This document shows positions 44,544 to 56,199 of a stretch of DNA of 64,000 bases, in pieces. Both the position numbers and the translations under genes were made by a program. How positions within the stretch are numbered: the stretch's first letter is position 1; the number at the start of each line of letters is the position of its first letter. This stretch comes from Oscheius onirici (taxonomy: Eukaryota; Nematoda; Chromadorea; Rhabditida; Rhabditidae). The DNA lies in contig OW051472.1 of assembly GCA_932521025.1 (NCBI GenBank), positions 7,750,001-7,814,000 of the forward strand, read 5' to 3'. The notes beneath the pieces are model-generated. The model saw nothing but the letters and a program-made list of their open reading frames with translations, was not told the origin of the DNA and ran no database searches.

Positions 44544-46484
44544 TCATTTTATCGGGGCTTTTGGCGGACTCAGATATGCACTGTTGAAGAGCTGGAAGAC
44601 GGTGTCCATTGCCGGATGCCTGTACGTACGCACTTTCTCCTTCCAACTTTCGACGTTTTCCGAATTCAAAGCCTTTTTAAGATTGGGAATGTCGTTCTAA
44701 AACCAGTACTGCTCGAAAAGAACTTGAAATTACCGCTAGTTTGCTGAATGCCTTTTGCCAATAAGTGGTAAAGGGATAGGTGGCGTTGATCTCTTCGGGC
44801 TTGTCAATTTTCAACAAGTTGGACATTTGCATTGCTGCTGACTCCACTACTGGTGCCAGAATATCTTATCAGACAAATACAAGTAGCTTATAAAACGTAC
44901 TTTCTCTGTTCTGTTGGACCTTTTTCACCTTTGTCTCCAGCTGGCTGACGGCACTGGGAATAGCCGTCTGCATGACGTAGGGAAGAGCCTCGTTTACCGA
45001 TTTCAGAACATTTTGTATCTGAGGAGAATTCAGGATTTGTGGAGCTCCTTCTGGAAGGATTGATCAAAAAAAGGGGATTTGTTTACCCGGTAGTTGGTCG
45101 ACAGTTATGAAAAAAGGTGTAGTCGCCGCGGTTTCAGTGCTTGTAGATGGTGCAGTGGGCATAACAGTCGTCGTAGTCGGATAGGTATAAGAGAAGGAAA
45201 CACTCGGCATTTCTCTCTTTTTGTCTAAATTCTCTTTGTTTTTCGTTATAACGAACAAACTATAGTCGTCAGTCAACTCTTCTACATCTTCTGGACTGAT
45301 TGAACCGCAAGCAGCTGCCGTCTTCATTTCATCTGTGATTCTAAACCACAACGGCTTTTACTCTCAATCTTTTCCCACTTGAACAATTTTCCGTGACCGG
45401 GGATAATATAGTCGGCTCCGCATACGACCTTGTCCCGATTAAGCTTCCCAATCAAAGGATTCCATGCCTCGGCATACCATTCGGTTCCATTGAGAGCATC
45501 TTCCTCGTTGTAGAAGAGATCACCTGAACCCGGGGGCTGGTCACTGTTTGCTCTGCTTGTTTTCGGGTGCAAAAGGCTTTAAGCTGCCATGTTGAGACGG
45601 TATGCAAACAGCAGGAAAACTTGCCACAAACAGCCACAGTTCCACAGCAGGGCACATTGTGCACGATGACGGAAATGTCTTGGGACGTGTGACCGGGAGT
45701 ATTCCACAGCTCGACGTTCTTCGACAGTTGCATCTTCGCGTTCTGCAAGCATTTTTTAAAAATATTTTGTCTGTTTCAGCTTTGAAATAATCGACGGGAG
45801 ACCTATAAAACATTCTAGGCTGCGACCAATTTGAACATGGAGAAAAAGTGAGTATTCTGAATGAGTATCCAACGATTTAAAGATATTTTTACGTAACCGC
45901 TGAGCAAAATGTCCTACTGTCTTCAGTTCGGTGCTAATGAAGGTATCGTCTGTGTATTCGTACGAGCCAAAAAAGTGCCTGGCGTTTGGAAAAAAGTTCG
46001 ACTGTCCTGAAAAAGACTGGATTGGAAAGAGAAGAAAAAATGGGAAACCATTGTGATCAGTGTCCGTCGTTGTATGGACTACGAGTTGGATCTGAAAGAG
46101 GGCTAAAGTCCAGAAAAGTGAATTTCGGACCTCTCCTGGTACGATATTCCTGGAAGCGATTCCTCTCAGCATGGCCTCTTTTCCTTTGAGATCAGTGGCA
46201 GCCGAAGTATCAACCAAAATATAATAGCCTCCGTCGTAGATCAGACTGACTGATGCTCTCAACCGCGATCCCTTTGATTAAAACTTTTTGTTTACGAAAA
46301 ATAGATCTACCTGGTGTATTCTTTGGATACTGCCTTCGACCAGTTGTTGTACATAAGTCGGTACAACTTTCTGCGTCGGTTCAATATAGAACTGAAATGG
46401 TCAAGTGAAAAGAATGAAAATTTTGACCTGTAGACTTCGACAGAAAACTGCTGGAAGGAGGACAAGGAAGAGCAGCGGGAACAT
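44544..46484 (-). CDS. Secreted MBL-fold (MBLAC1/SWIP-10-like) protein, altered metal site
   Basis: A signal peptide (MFPLLFLVLLPAVFC) is followed by a metallo-beta-lactamase fold like MBLAC1 and C. elegans SWIP-10. Clear exons: 46484-46428, 46391-46311, 46271-46131, 46091-46049, 46006 to about 45926, 45742-45625, and 45523-45362. Further exons run to the TGA at 44,546-44,544. The third ligand His (NTPGHTSQD), the Asp (GDLFYNEED) and the last His (IIPGHGKLF) are present. The HxHxDH motif reads TTDTDH: both first histidines are replaced. The intron at 45,624-45,524 appears to be GC-AG, and that at 45,361-45,333 is only 29 nt. A C-terminal extension of about 200 residues, Thr-rich then helical, follows the fold. 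Whether it binds metal or hydrolyses anything is open. Confidence 0.75.
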
Positions 46485-46803
46485 GGTGTCAGAGAGACCT
46501 GGACGCTTGTCCTGTCCCCTTAAGACCGTTGCTTTTTCGCGCTCGTAATCCGCCGACTGGCCGAGGCAAGAAATGTTCTGACAATTGGGTGATCCGTGTG
46601 ACTGTTGACCGAGCTCCAGAAACGAAGAAGACATGAAACAGGACACTTCAAACAGAAAAAAATGGTTTATTTCTCGTATAAGGTGAGCATGCTCTGAGCA
46701 CTAATGAGACCAATATATCAGTCAGAAACTAAGGAATAGTCGGATCGCAGACTCGTAAGGGGTTTCGGGAGATGGACGTTCGCTGATTATATCAATTGAC
46801 AGG

Positions 46804-49800
46804 TTAGATAGCTCGTTCATTCGCAGTTTTACGCGCTTTCGATTCTGCACTCTTCTTCTTCGTCTTCTTCGGACTAGACGAACCCTTTTCCTGAAATTTT
46901 CTTTCGTTTGAGCAAGACACAAAAAAGCATACCTTCTTTGGAGACTCGACCTTTTGGAGTTCTTGGAACTCTTTCTCGGACTCTTTCTCGGTTCTGCTCG
47001 ACCGGGAAAGACTGCGTCTCACTCTCTCAACCAATTTTGAGCCCATCGACTTGAACGGGTTTCTTCCTCCTCTTGGCATCGTGCCGTACTGTGACGAGAC
47101 ACCTTCATCCACCTGACTCAAACTATGTTTCAATGTACCCGATGAACTAGCCTCGTTCTGAACTCTTTCATTTTTCCTCAACATTCTAGAAACCCCACCT
47201 TCTTCTGGTTTCTATCCTGAGTCGTTTCGACGGAACGACTCTTTCTAATTCCGAAGAAACCACGCTTGTCTCTCGGCTCATCAACAGCTTCAAAGGCCTT
47301 TGCCATCAATTTGACGGAAGGTTGACCACCGCGAGCCAGTTCTTCTCGTCGAATTCGGTACAGGATGTTCGTTCCGGCACTGCCTTGTCGACTGTGACTT
47401 GGCTCCTCTTCATCAATGTCAGAGCGACGGTCGAAGGAAGCCGTTCTTGGGATGCTTCCATTCGGATCGAGGGGATCTGAATCTCTCTGTTTCTGTAGAA
47501 AATAACATCCTTACTAATGTAAGATTTTCCATTACTCGGTCTACCGTATTTGTCGAATCCTGTGTGACTTTCAGTACTGAAAACAACATTAAAACCGTTG
47601 AGAGAAGATTCTAAAGAGAAACAAAGGGACAGAGTGCAAAAAGAAGCAAGACATGCTGAAGGCATACCTGAAGGATCTCTTGGTCGGATAGCCGGCTGTC
47701 GAAATTTGGAGAACGGCCTTTTGAGGAGAGGGAGGATTGACGGAAGGAGGAGCGTTATTCCATCTGAAGCTGCCCCATGCAAACCCGTGAAAAGAAAGAA
47801 CACTGCCACTAGACTAGCAGTTGGAATTGTGTGCAAAAAGCGAACGGAGGTGAGAGGGCAAACGAACCTTCGAACTGGAACAGAATTGACGGAACGAATG
47901 GAGAATGAGGATTGCGAAATGTTATCATAAGTGCCATCACATTCGGATGGAGCATAGTTGTTCAGTGATGGCTGGACTGAGCTGCTTCTTTCGTCACTAA
48001 ATGATTGAATTAAATTTGTCAGAAAACATCCTACCCATTGCCATTTTCGTCGTCTCTTATAGCTGACAACTGATTGACAATGTAGCGAATACTGTCCAAT
48101 TGATCCAATTCCCGTCCAGTCCTTCCAGTCACGTACTGTAGCTGATCGATGATGGACGAGAGTCGGTACTTTCTGGTCAACTTCTGCAGCTCGTTCAGAT
48201 GAACAGACTGTTGGAGACGCTGGTTGTCAACCTCGAGAGCCTCTTTCGCTGCCTGATGAGAGTCCTTATTCAGGGACAGATTTCTCTGCTCAATTTCAAG
48301 CACTCGAATGGTTTCTCGCAACTCTTTGATAGCCTTGGTCATCTCCGTCTTTTGTCCTTGTGCCACTTGTGCCATCTCCCGAATTCTCTCATTCAATCGG
48401 TCGACCTCTTTCGAATAGAACTTTTCCACATCTCTGTACTGCTGTCGAACTGTCTCAATGTCCTTTTTGTCATCAGCCGTCAGTTTTTCTGTTTTGCTCC
48501 TCGGACGATCCATGTTGAAGAGAATGTGGTCGGCCTTTCTGGCCTCTTTCGTCAGACGGAGATCCGTGTTCAGTCGTTCCAGTTCAGCCTCAAGATCGGT
48601 CACTCGTGCTTGCTGAAAGAGAAATAATACTTTTTAAGAATACTTTGTACCAATTGCTTCGACTTTTCCACAGCTTCTGCATGTTCCTTGGTCTTCGTCT
48701 CGACAACTGTTTTTTCATCGCCCATTTTCTTCTCAGATTTGGCCAAACTATCCTTATGACTGTCTCTTTCTCGTCTAGCCAGAACCAGCTAAAAACTCAA
48801 AATGATCTAAAGAAAAAGATGATTAAACCTGTGAGTGAAGGGACTTGTTCGTGTCTTCCATGATTCTCATCCTGCTTCCAAACTTTTGCTGAACGGCGTC
48901 CATCTCGACGCTTCGGATCTTCTCCGCCTGTCGAGCTTTGTGTTGAAAGGCCTCCTTTTCCTTCTGCCAGCCTATTTTCGTCCTGTTCAATTCGTCCTTC
49001 AGCTCAGCGTTAGAAATTTTCACTTCTTCCAGTTTCGCCGTCAGATCGGAATTCTTTTTTTCCAACAGGGCTATCTGCTTCTTCAAATCAATCACATGAT
49101 ATTTTTCACTGTCACTTCTAGCCAATCCAGGGTCTTCGGGTTTGTCCGACTCGTGAGATGATTCTAAACTTCTTTTTGTATTTCTTTTCAGCAAACCAAC
49201 CTCGTTCATCATGTTCACTTCCTTCTCCATTCTGCATACTTTTCAGTTGTTTCTTCAACGAACCAATCTCTCTTTCCAATGCGGCTTTTTCACTCTTCCA
49301 GCTGGCGTCTCTCTTTCTCAAATCTTCAGTTTGTCTCTCTAAAACGTCAGAATACAAGGAATCTATGTCTAAACTCACTCAACAAATCTTCAGCATCGTC
49401 GCCTATCTTCTTCAAAGCCTGGATCTCATTCTTTGTTCTACTCCTCTCACTGTTCATTTTCTCCCTTTCCAACTCGAAAATACTCTAAATTCAATCAATT
49501 CCTTCTGTTTTAGTCCAAAACTGACCTCCAGTTTCTTGTACTTGATCTCAAACTCTTTGACAGTTTTCTTGTCAGTCTCCAAGTCGATCAGATCCTGTCT
49601 CTGTCCATCCAAGTCTCTCTGCATACGAAGTGATCTCTCTTCAGCCTCTTCCAGAGCCCTTGTCTTCTCAATAAGAGTCGACGACTTGGATTCGATCAGT
49701 TGCGTCTGTTCGTCTACTTGTCTCTTGGCATCCGATAGCTTGATTCCAAGAGTCTTGATCTCATTCTCGAAAATCTGTCGCTGTTTCTCAATCTCGATCG

Positions 49801-52800
49801 TCCATCTGTCTTCTGTTTGGAGCACCTAAAGAAAGTTTCTTTTTGTTTCAAAAAGAATAAAAACCTGGTTGGTCAAGTCCTTGTTCTTCTTCTTGTAAAA
49901 GACAATCTCATTTTGTTGCTCATCGATGGTCTTTTCGTTCTCCCGACATTTTGGACATTCTCCTCGAGGTGATGCTGCCAATTCTCTCAGTGGACTTTTC
50001 CTCATCAGTGACGGATTCGTAGCCTATATTTTGACACAGTTTTAAAAGTACAACCCCCTTATCGGGGCTAAAAGGAAATTTCCTTCTTTTTTTGGGGAAA
50101 TCTGAAAATCTGTTCTACTGCGTCTTGGTTCTTTCCGCCAAACAGTTTTTTACCCATCTTGATGTTACCAGCATAGATCTACCCATTATGGAGCCTTGCT
50201 CCCCTAACTATTTTATCAAAAAACTGACTAATTGCTTTTGCTTTTTTCAAAGAAACTTTTCCAAAACAAAAAAAAACAGAAACTTTTATCAGTTCTTCGC
50301 AAATCTCCCCTTATTGCTAATTAGAGTTTCAGATAGATGGACACAGACTTGAGAGCAATTTAAGATAAAAATTACCTTAATGCCGTCCATCAACTTGTGA
50401 ATGTTCTTCAGTTCCATCATCAGATTGGCCAACTCGGCGATGATCATGGCTCCGCTGTCCTTCGAAAGCGACCGTCTGCGTTCATCTTTTTGTGCTTGTT
50501 CTATCTTCTCAATCTGTTTCGTCAATCTGCTCGTCTGAGACTCGATCGAAGCCAACACCTCGCACACTTGTTCCATCTGTAATTGTGATTAATTATTGAC
50601 AACATGTTACACTCGTTCGCAAGTCATGACAAATGTCTTCCGGACTCACCTCATCAGTCGTTGGAACTTTGCCCTGTAGCTCCTCAATTGTATTTTGAGC
50701 CTTCTTTTCACTCAGTTGTTTCTCGAGATTTTCCAACTTGGCCTTCAACTCGTCCTGAACCAAAAGTTTTGTTTTAAATGAACCAATAGGTACCGCATAT
50801 TTGGCCAGATCTCCCTCTTTGGCTGCCTTCTTGTGAAGAGTGTTACATCGATCATTTGCCATTGATAATTGACAGTTGAGTTGTTCGATTTTGGTAGCAA
50901 GCGATATCAATTTCTGAGCGTCTGTCTTGAGCATCGTCTGCTTCAACTCGTTCAATTCCATCTCCACTACCCGTCTCTTTTCCTGCTCGTTCCGCAACTC
51001 GATTGAATTGGCTGAAAAAACTTGCATTTGAAAAGAAAAAGACAATTCTTACGAGCAGTGTTGCTATTGGAAGTATTTCTCGATTCGAAACTTTTTAGCT
51101 GGACGTTTAGTTCGAGGTTCTTTCTCTCGAGGTCGTTGATCTGCTGGAGCATCTTGCTCATGTCCTTCTGGACAGCCGACGAGAGCTTGAACTCGCCAGT
51201 AGGCAATCGGGCTGTGCTCTCGGCTGCTGCTGCTCGTTTCGTGGAGTCGGTCTCCAATTCGTGAATCCTTCAAATTAGCTTTTTCTTAAAGTTTTTAGTG
51301 GAATAATACTTTTTGTTGAGATGAGTGTTGGTCTTTTCGAGACGCTCGACCTTGGTGCTCAGATGTTCCACCTCGTGTTCCGCCAACTCCAGTTGGAGAG
51401 TCGCATTCCCGTCGCTAAAGGGATTCTTTGAAAAAGTTGAGGAATAATTATGGACAGGAGGACAAGAGCAAACAAGGATACTGATCAAAACATAAACAAA
51501 ATCAGGGGAGAGAACAAGACTGACACGAACCAATACACATGCTGCCCACCTCGCAGATCGAACCATCGGTGGTCGTAGTTTGGCGCTTTTTGAGAGTTTC
51601 TTCATCAGAGCTTCATTCTCCGATTCCATTTCCTTAAAATCTTGATAGATATGCATTCCAAGCACTTGCCTGTAATCGAAGCTGTGTTCTCTTCAAATCT
51701 TCTTCCGTAAACCTCAACTGTTCTCGAATGTCAACTTCTCGTTCCAGAGCATCTCTCAACTCTTTGCTGACTTCGCCTTCTGGAAGAGAGGCTGCCGACG
51801 TCGAGAGTTCAGCTGAGAGCCGTTTCTAAAAAGTTGTTAAAAACCAGCGAAATAACAAAAATTACCACAGCATTGTCCGTCTTGTTTCTAGCCTCTCGCC
51901 ACTTGCTCTGAGTCTGAAGTTCTCTGACCTTCTCCTTGAAATAGAACACTTCATCCTCCAGTTTGTACCTGTTCATTTATATAAATTGTTCTCGTAATTG
52001 TTACCTCTTTTCTTCGCTCTGTTCCAGCTCATTGTGAAGACGAACAGAGACCTCTTTCGCGATTCTCAACTCTGATTCGAGTTCTTTGATCCTCGAAGCA
52101 TCGGATCGCAGAGGTATGGGCATTGAATCGGTTGAAGAAGCCAGAGCATCCTATGCATAATTTCTTTTAAAAATAGTTGAAAACTCACATTCAGCTTTGT
52201 CTGTAGCTGATACTTTTCCATGTCAGCCTGTTCCTTCATTCTTTCAGCCTTTCTCAGTTTGAACTGAAGAACGCGACAGTTTTTGGCATTCTGTTCTAGC
52301 TCCCTCTGCAGCTCGCGGAACTCTTCAATCTCCTCCTCTCTGTACTGGTCCTGTACAAGTTTAACTTGAAAGAAATATATAAATAAAGATAACCTGCATC
52401 TCTTCAACTTCGTGTTGCAGATCTCTGACCTCATTCTTGAGAGCTTCATTCTCTTCCATCAACTCATCACATAAGGCTTCTGTTGTTTTGATCTTTTCCG
52501 TCAGCTTCTGGTCAGAATTTGCGTAAGTTGTTTCCTAGACCCTCTTTTTAAAAATAACGTAAGTCGAAATTACCTGTAGCTCTCTCAACTCGCATTTGAG
52601 GACAGTGTTCTCATCACGATAGTCTTGAATACTGTTCTCGGCTTCATTGAGTCTCTCCTAAAACATCTGTCCAACTATGTACAAACTACAAACCTCGAGC
52701 ATTTTTACGAGAGTCTGTTCATTTGAGCCGTTCCCATTGGGAATCATTCTTCGACTCATCAACTGTTCCCTCTCCTCCTTCAGCTGTTTGTTGGCCTCTC

Positions 52801-53299
52801 TCAGACGGTTTATCTCGTCTTTTAACACGACGACGTTCTGCAAAAGAGTTCAAATAGTCTTTGACGGAACTTACGTCGTCTTCAGTCGGCGTCATGGCTC
52901 GTTGTTCCTCCTCTATTGAACCGCTCACCGCCGTTACCATACTTTTGGTGTCGTTGACACTTTCTGACGATTTTATGGAGGAAAGACCTTTGGATGTGGC
53001 GGAGAGATACGAACTGACTGACAAAATCTCAGAGATGTCGTCTGCTTGACTAGCTGAAGGGAATATTTCTTGTCGCCTTAAGCCTCACCGTCTTCAGGAC
53101 CTCCATTGTCCGTGTTTTTGTCTCTCCAACTGCGCCGTCTCTCCTTCTTACTGCCACTTGATATACTCAGAACATCATCGTGTTTATCCTTAAAGTTTAT
53201 TCTTGTTAAGACTGTTGACCGTACCTTTGGTCTAAAGCACTTGCGACATCGATCCTTCAAGTAGTTTTGGGCTTCGAAGCCTGTGCAAATTTCGGACAT
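46804..53299 (-). CDS. MTCL/SOGA-family coiled-coil microtubule protein
   Basis: This very long coiled-coil protein has about 25 exons. It starts MSEICTGFEAQNYLKDRCRKCF at 53,299; the upstream in-frame start is GTG only. It ends NERAI-stop at 46,804. A small Cys-containing N-terminal motif (CRKCFRPK) precedes Ser-rich linkers. Leucine-heptad segments then include ELQRELEQNAKNCRVLQFKL, close to the AKNCRILQ..LRKAERR block I associate with vertebrate MTCL1/SOGA, and SKELRDALEREVDIREQLRF. Basic, Ser-rich tails (RRSLSRSSRTEKESEK, KKTKKKSAESKARKTANE) end the protein. Relatives crosslink and stabilise non-centrosomal microtubules. The minus strand shows a splice acceptor (TTTTACAG) 26 bp before the ATG. 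The next gene on this strand begins about 320 bp downstream. Confidence 0.8.
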
Positions 53300-53388
53300 G
53301 ACGCGCGCGCGTAAGCGCGTCACTCCTGTAAAAGATTAGTTAACGATCAGGAAAAACTTTTTGTTCGAAACTATTGCAGGGAAAAAGA

Positions 53389-53598
53389 TTAATAGTCGAA
53401 AATAAAGGAGTTTTGTTGCGTCAAGTGAATTCCTGACAGGCAAACACGTCCGTCGCGCAGCTCAAACACGATCCGGCTCTCGTAGACCGGGATTTCAGAC
53501 ATTCCCCCGGACAGACAGAAATGTTTCACGTTCTTGGAAAGACGTGAAATTATCAGAAAGACTGGGAGTATGTGAGTCCACTTGCTGGACCACTTCAT
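53389..53598 (-). CDS. Small putative secreted protein
   Basis: A 69-codon frame starts MKWSSKWTHILPVFLIISRL (hydrophobic N-terminus) and ends HLTQQNSFIFDY-stop at 53,389. The part CLSGGMSEIPVYESRIVFEL, then RDGRVCLSGIHL, looks like a folded beta-rich piece with two cysteines. It could be complete or the last exon of a larger gene. No family is recognised. It sits just upstream of the MTCL-like gene on the same strand. Confidence 0.35.
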   Translation of the reverse strand: MKWSSKWTHILPVFLIISRLSKNVKHFCLSGGMSEIPVYESRIVFELRDGRVCLSGIHLTQQNSFIFDY

Positions 53599-53927
53599 AT
53601 GAAATGCAAGCTGGGATTTTTCGGAGGAGGAGGAAAAGTTGTGCAAACAGAGGAGAGAATTATCAAGAATGGAAAAAGTTTTAAGAGGAACGAAATGAGC
53701 AGCTGCAATCGGATCAATGGCCAGCGCTGTAATGCGGTCACTCGAGCGAGGCTGTTCCCTCTATCTCGAGCACTTTTAACTTTGTGTCAATTAGGCTGGC
53801 CAGAGGGGCAGATCCGTCACAACCTAGCAAGAGTCGCTCGACCTCGACGCTATGACATGCGCGCGAGGACACATCCCTCAGCAAACAATCTCTTTTTCTG
53901 CCAATCTCTTTTACAATTTTATCAAAT

Positions 53928-54641
53928 TTATTGAAAAAGAACCCACTCCAAGCTCTTTGAATCATCCTTCTGCACTTTCCAGCCTTCCAGAACAGTCGGC
54001 GGAATCGAGGAACCATCCGCCCTGAAAAAAGAGTCGGTTTGAAAAAGAAAGAAGAGTCGAAAACTAAATGGATTTGAAGTGACCGGGGGGAGGACATAAT
54101 CTGATATTCCAAGAGGAAAATGAGAAAAATGTGAAAGGGAACACGACGTCAAAGTGAGCTCTACAAGCCAGACTGTGACGTCGTTCCGCGTAGAGAATCC
54201 GCTGATCAATTATGAAAAGCTTCATCGACCGGAGCACATTGAATTCTTTAACCTTTGATTCAGATGACGGTGAAATCAGGCGGAGAGTTTACAAACAAAG
54301 CTTTGATTGACATGACAAACTCCTCGTAAACATATTTTTTGACTTGGCTATCGGTTAGTACTTTCTCTAGCTGAAAGAAGACTAAAAATTTGTTGATGTT
54401 TTTGAATTCAGAAAAACGTTTTCGAAAGTGCTTCAATTGAGGTCTGATTATAGCGATAAACAGCAAAAAAAATGTAAACAGTTCTTTTTTGAATTCTTGG
54501 AGTGTTTTGAAGAAGAATCTCTGGAAATCGTCCGCTTATTTCGAGAGAGGCGAAGAGGTGGATGACGTCGGCCGGTGGAGGATTATAAGCAGCTTGGAAT
54601 CCGTGGCAATTACAGGAAGACCGATCGGAAACATTTTTATG
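53928..54641 (-). CDS. Unassigned multi-exon gene
   Basis: The clearest exon (about 54,023-53,928) reads ADGSSIPPTVLEGWKVQKDD and ends EWVLFQ, with TAA overlapping an AATAAA signal and a TTTTTTCAG acceptor in front. Upstream pieces include LEKVLTDSQVKKYVYEEFVM (about 54,370-54,262, behind a CTTTCAG acceptor) and a possible start MHKNVSDRSSCNCHGFQAAY at 54,641. I could not connect them in one frame with confidence. It lies 49 bp downstream of the GPCR stop. The function is unknown. Confidence 0.35.
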
Positions 54642-54689
54642 CATTTTATAGCGCAAAGGGGTCTTTATTGGTCGTGGATCACAGACTGT

Positions 54690-56176
54690 CTAAACTTGGA
54701 TGTCGCCTTCGGAAATGTCCTGTTCGTTCTTCTCAGCAACTTCATTTTTCCTGAATATATAATAGTTGTCAATTCAATGACGACATACTTGAAACCGTGA
54801 GTTTTGGAAAGAATGACAGAGTAAGATCCTCTATTTGTAGTAGTCTCTCCTCGGAACTCGGCTAACATCGTCTGTATCTGTCTCCGGAAATTCTCATTCC
54901 ACCAAGCGTAGACCAACGGATTCAAGAGGTTTCCGGTCATGGCTATCCAATGGGACGAAAAGTAAAGGAAATCGACAATGTTCAATGGTACCAGCTCTTT
55001 CTGTAAGTAGATGTTGGTTCTTAAAGTTAGGACAATCTGACATGCATGACTACGCTGAGATCCTGGAGTACATTGAAGAGATCGAGAGGAAAACTGGACA
55101 CGGCAAAAATGATGACCATGGCTTTGAGAGTAGCATGGAGTTTCTGTTTCCGACTGTTATCCACTGGAGTGCTACTGAAGAAAAACGAAATTGATGATTA
55201 ACAAAGTGTAACTCACGTCAAAGAACTTCTTTGGAATTTGTTGCCATGCGAGTCGACGATCGAGGCTATTCTCCAGTTGCACCAAGCTATCACAGCCAGT
55301 GGAATAGCGCTTCTCACCACCAGCACGGAAATTCCGTACAGAAGACGGTACTCGTTATTTGGACGCCAGTTTTCTAAGCAATACTGAGAAAACTGTCAGA
55401 GGACGATGGAAAGATGTCACCTTGTGTATACAGGAAAATTCCAAATACTCCAGATTGGCAATTGACGGCGTTAGGACGACAAAAGCGGAAGCCCAGATGC
55501 CTGGAACCATTGCATTTTCAAAAAGACTAAACCATACCAATAATGATGAAAAGACACATTCGGACAGACATCTGTTTTCGGAAAGGACAAGCAATCATCA
55601 GGTATCTGTCAATGGCAATGACCGCCAGCGTGAATGGAACCCATATGAGAGAGGCTCCCTGAAAGTTTTGTTCAAAGAAGAATTTCAAAACTAACCTGGA
55701 GAGAAGCCACTAAATAGCACATAGATTCTCCGAAAATCCATACTTGAAGGTATTTGGCCAGTGGAGTAGCCCACAGCGAAACTCCCGTTATTACCTGAGT
55801 TATCGTTATTTTCAAACTTGTTCTTTGCTTACTAAATCAGCTAAGGAAACGCTGCTTATGAAGATATTTGTGACAGTCTGCATCTCCTTCCTCATCAGAA
55901 CGATCAAAACCACCAATAAGTTTCCGAGAAGACTCGCAATTCCCACGCTTCCATAGAGTATCACCAGCACTGAAATGGCATCATTTTAACTGCATTCGAG
56001 TTTATGGCTTCGTTTTTTGCTTGAGGAAATGACGCTCGAGGTCTATTGAGAGAAGAGGACCACTTTTCTACTTTTTTTTGCCAGAAAAACCCACACAACT
56101 TCCAGTAGATGTACATCTCCATCGGCTGAACATGACATTCTTCTTCGAGTTCTTCTGACGAGTTCCAATGCATCAT
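54690..56176 (-). CDS. Rhodopsin-family GPCR, neuropeptide-receptor type
   Basis: This is a seven-helix plasma-membrane receptor. It likely starts at MMHWNSSEELEEECHVQPME (56,176), an acidic extracellular N-terminus with an N-glycosylation site. TM1 is VLVILYGSVGIASLLGNLLV with the conserved GN, and TM2 carries SLAD. The DRY motif is in VIAIDRYLMIACPF, TM4 in IWASAFVVLTPSIANLEY, TM5 in LLYGISVLVVRSAIPLAVIAW and TM6 in LKAMVIIFAVSSFPLDLFNVL. TM7 has NPLVYAWWNENFRRQI (NPxxY). The tail ends KKNEVAEKNEQDISEGDIQV-stop at 54,690. Conserved cysteines flank the second loop (FSCIHK…YCLENW). The WxxxxxNPLVYAWWNxxFR pattern is usual in invertebrate peptide receptors. The ligand cannot be predicted. Introns are about 36-60 nt. 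Confidence 0.85.
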
Positions 56177-56199
56177 CTGGCTAAAGACCAACTATTTTT

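Noticed and set aside
47306-47836. 176-codon minus-strand frame with a hydrophobic start
   Set aside because: It overlaps MTCL-like exons in another frame; the Ser-rich, Pro-rich reading with splice sites is more consistent with that gene's tail.
48199-49829. Long plus-strand open frames (142 and 223 codons)
   Set aside because: They are antisense to the leucine/glutamate-rich coiled-coil exons of the MTCL-like gene, whose codon bias produces open antisense frames.
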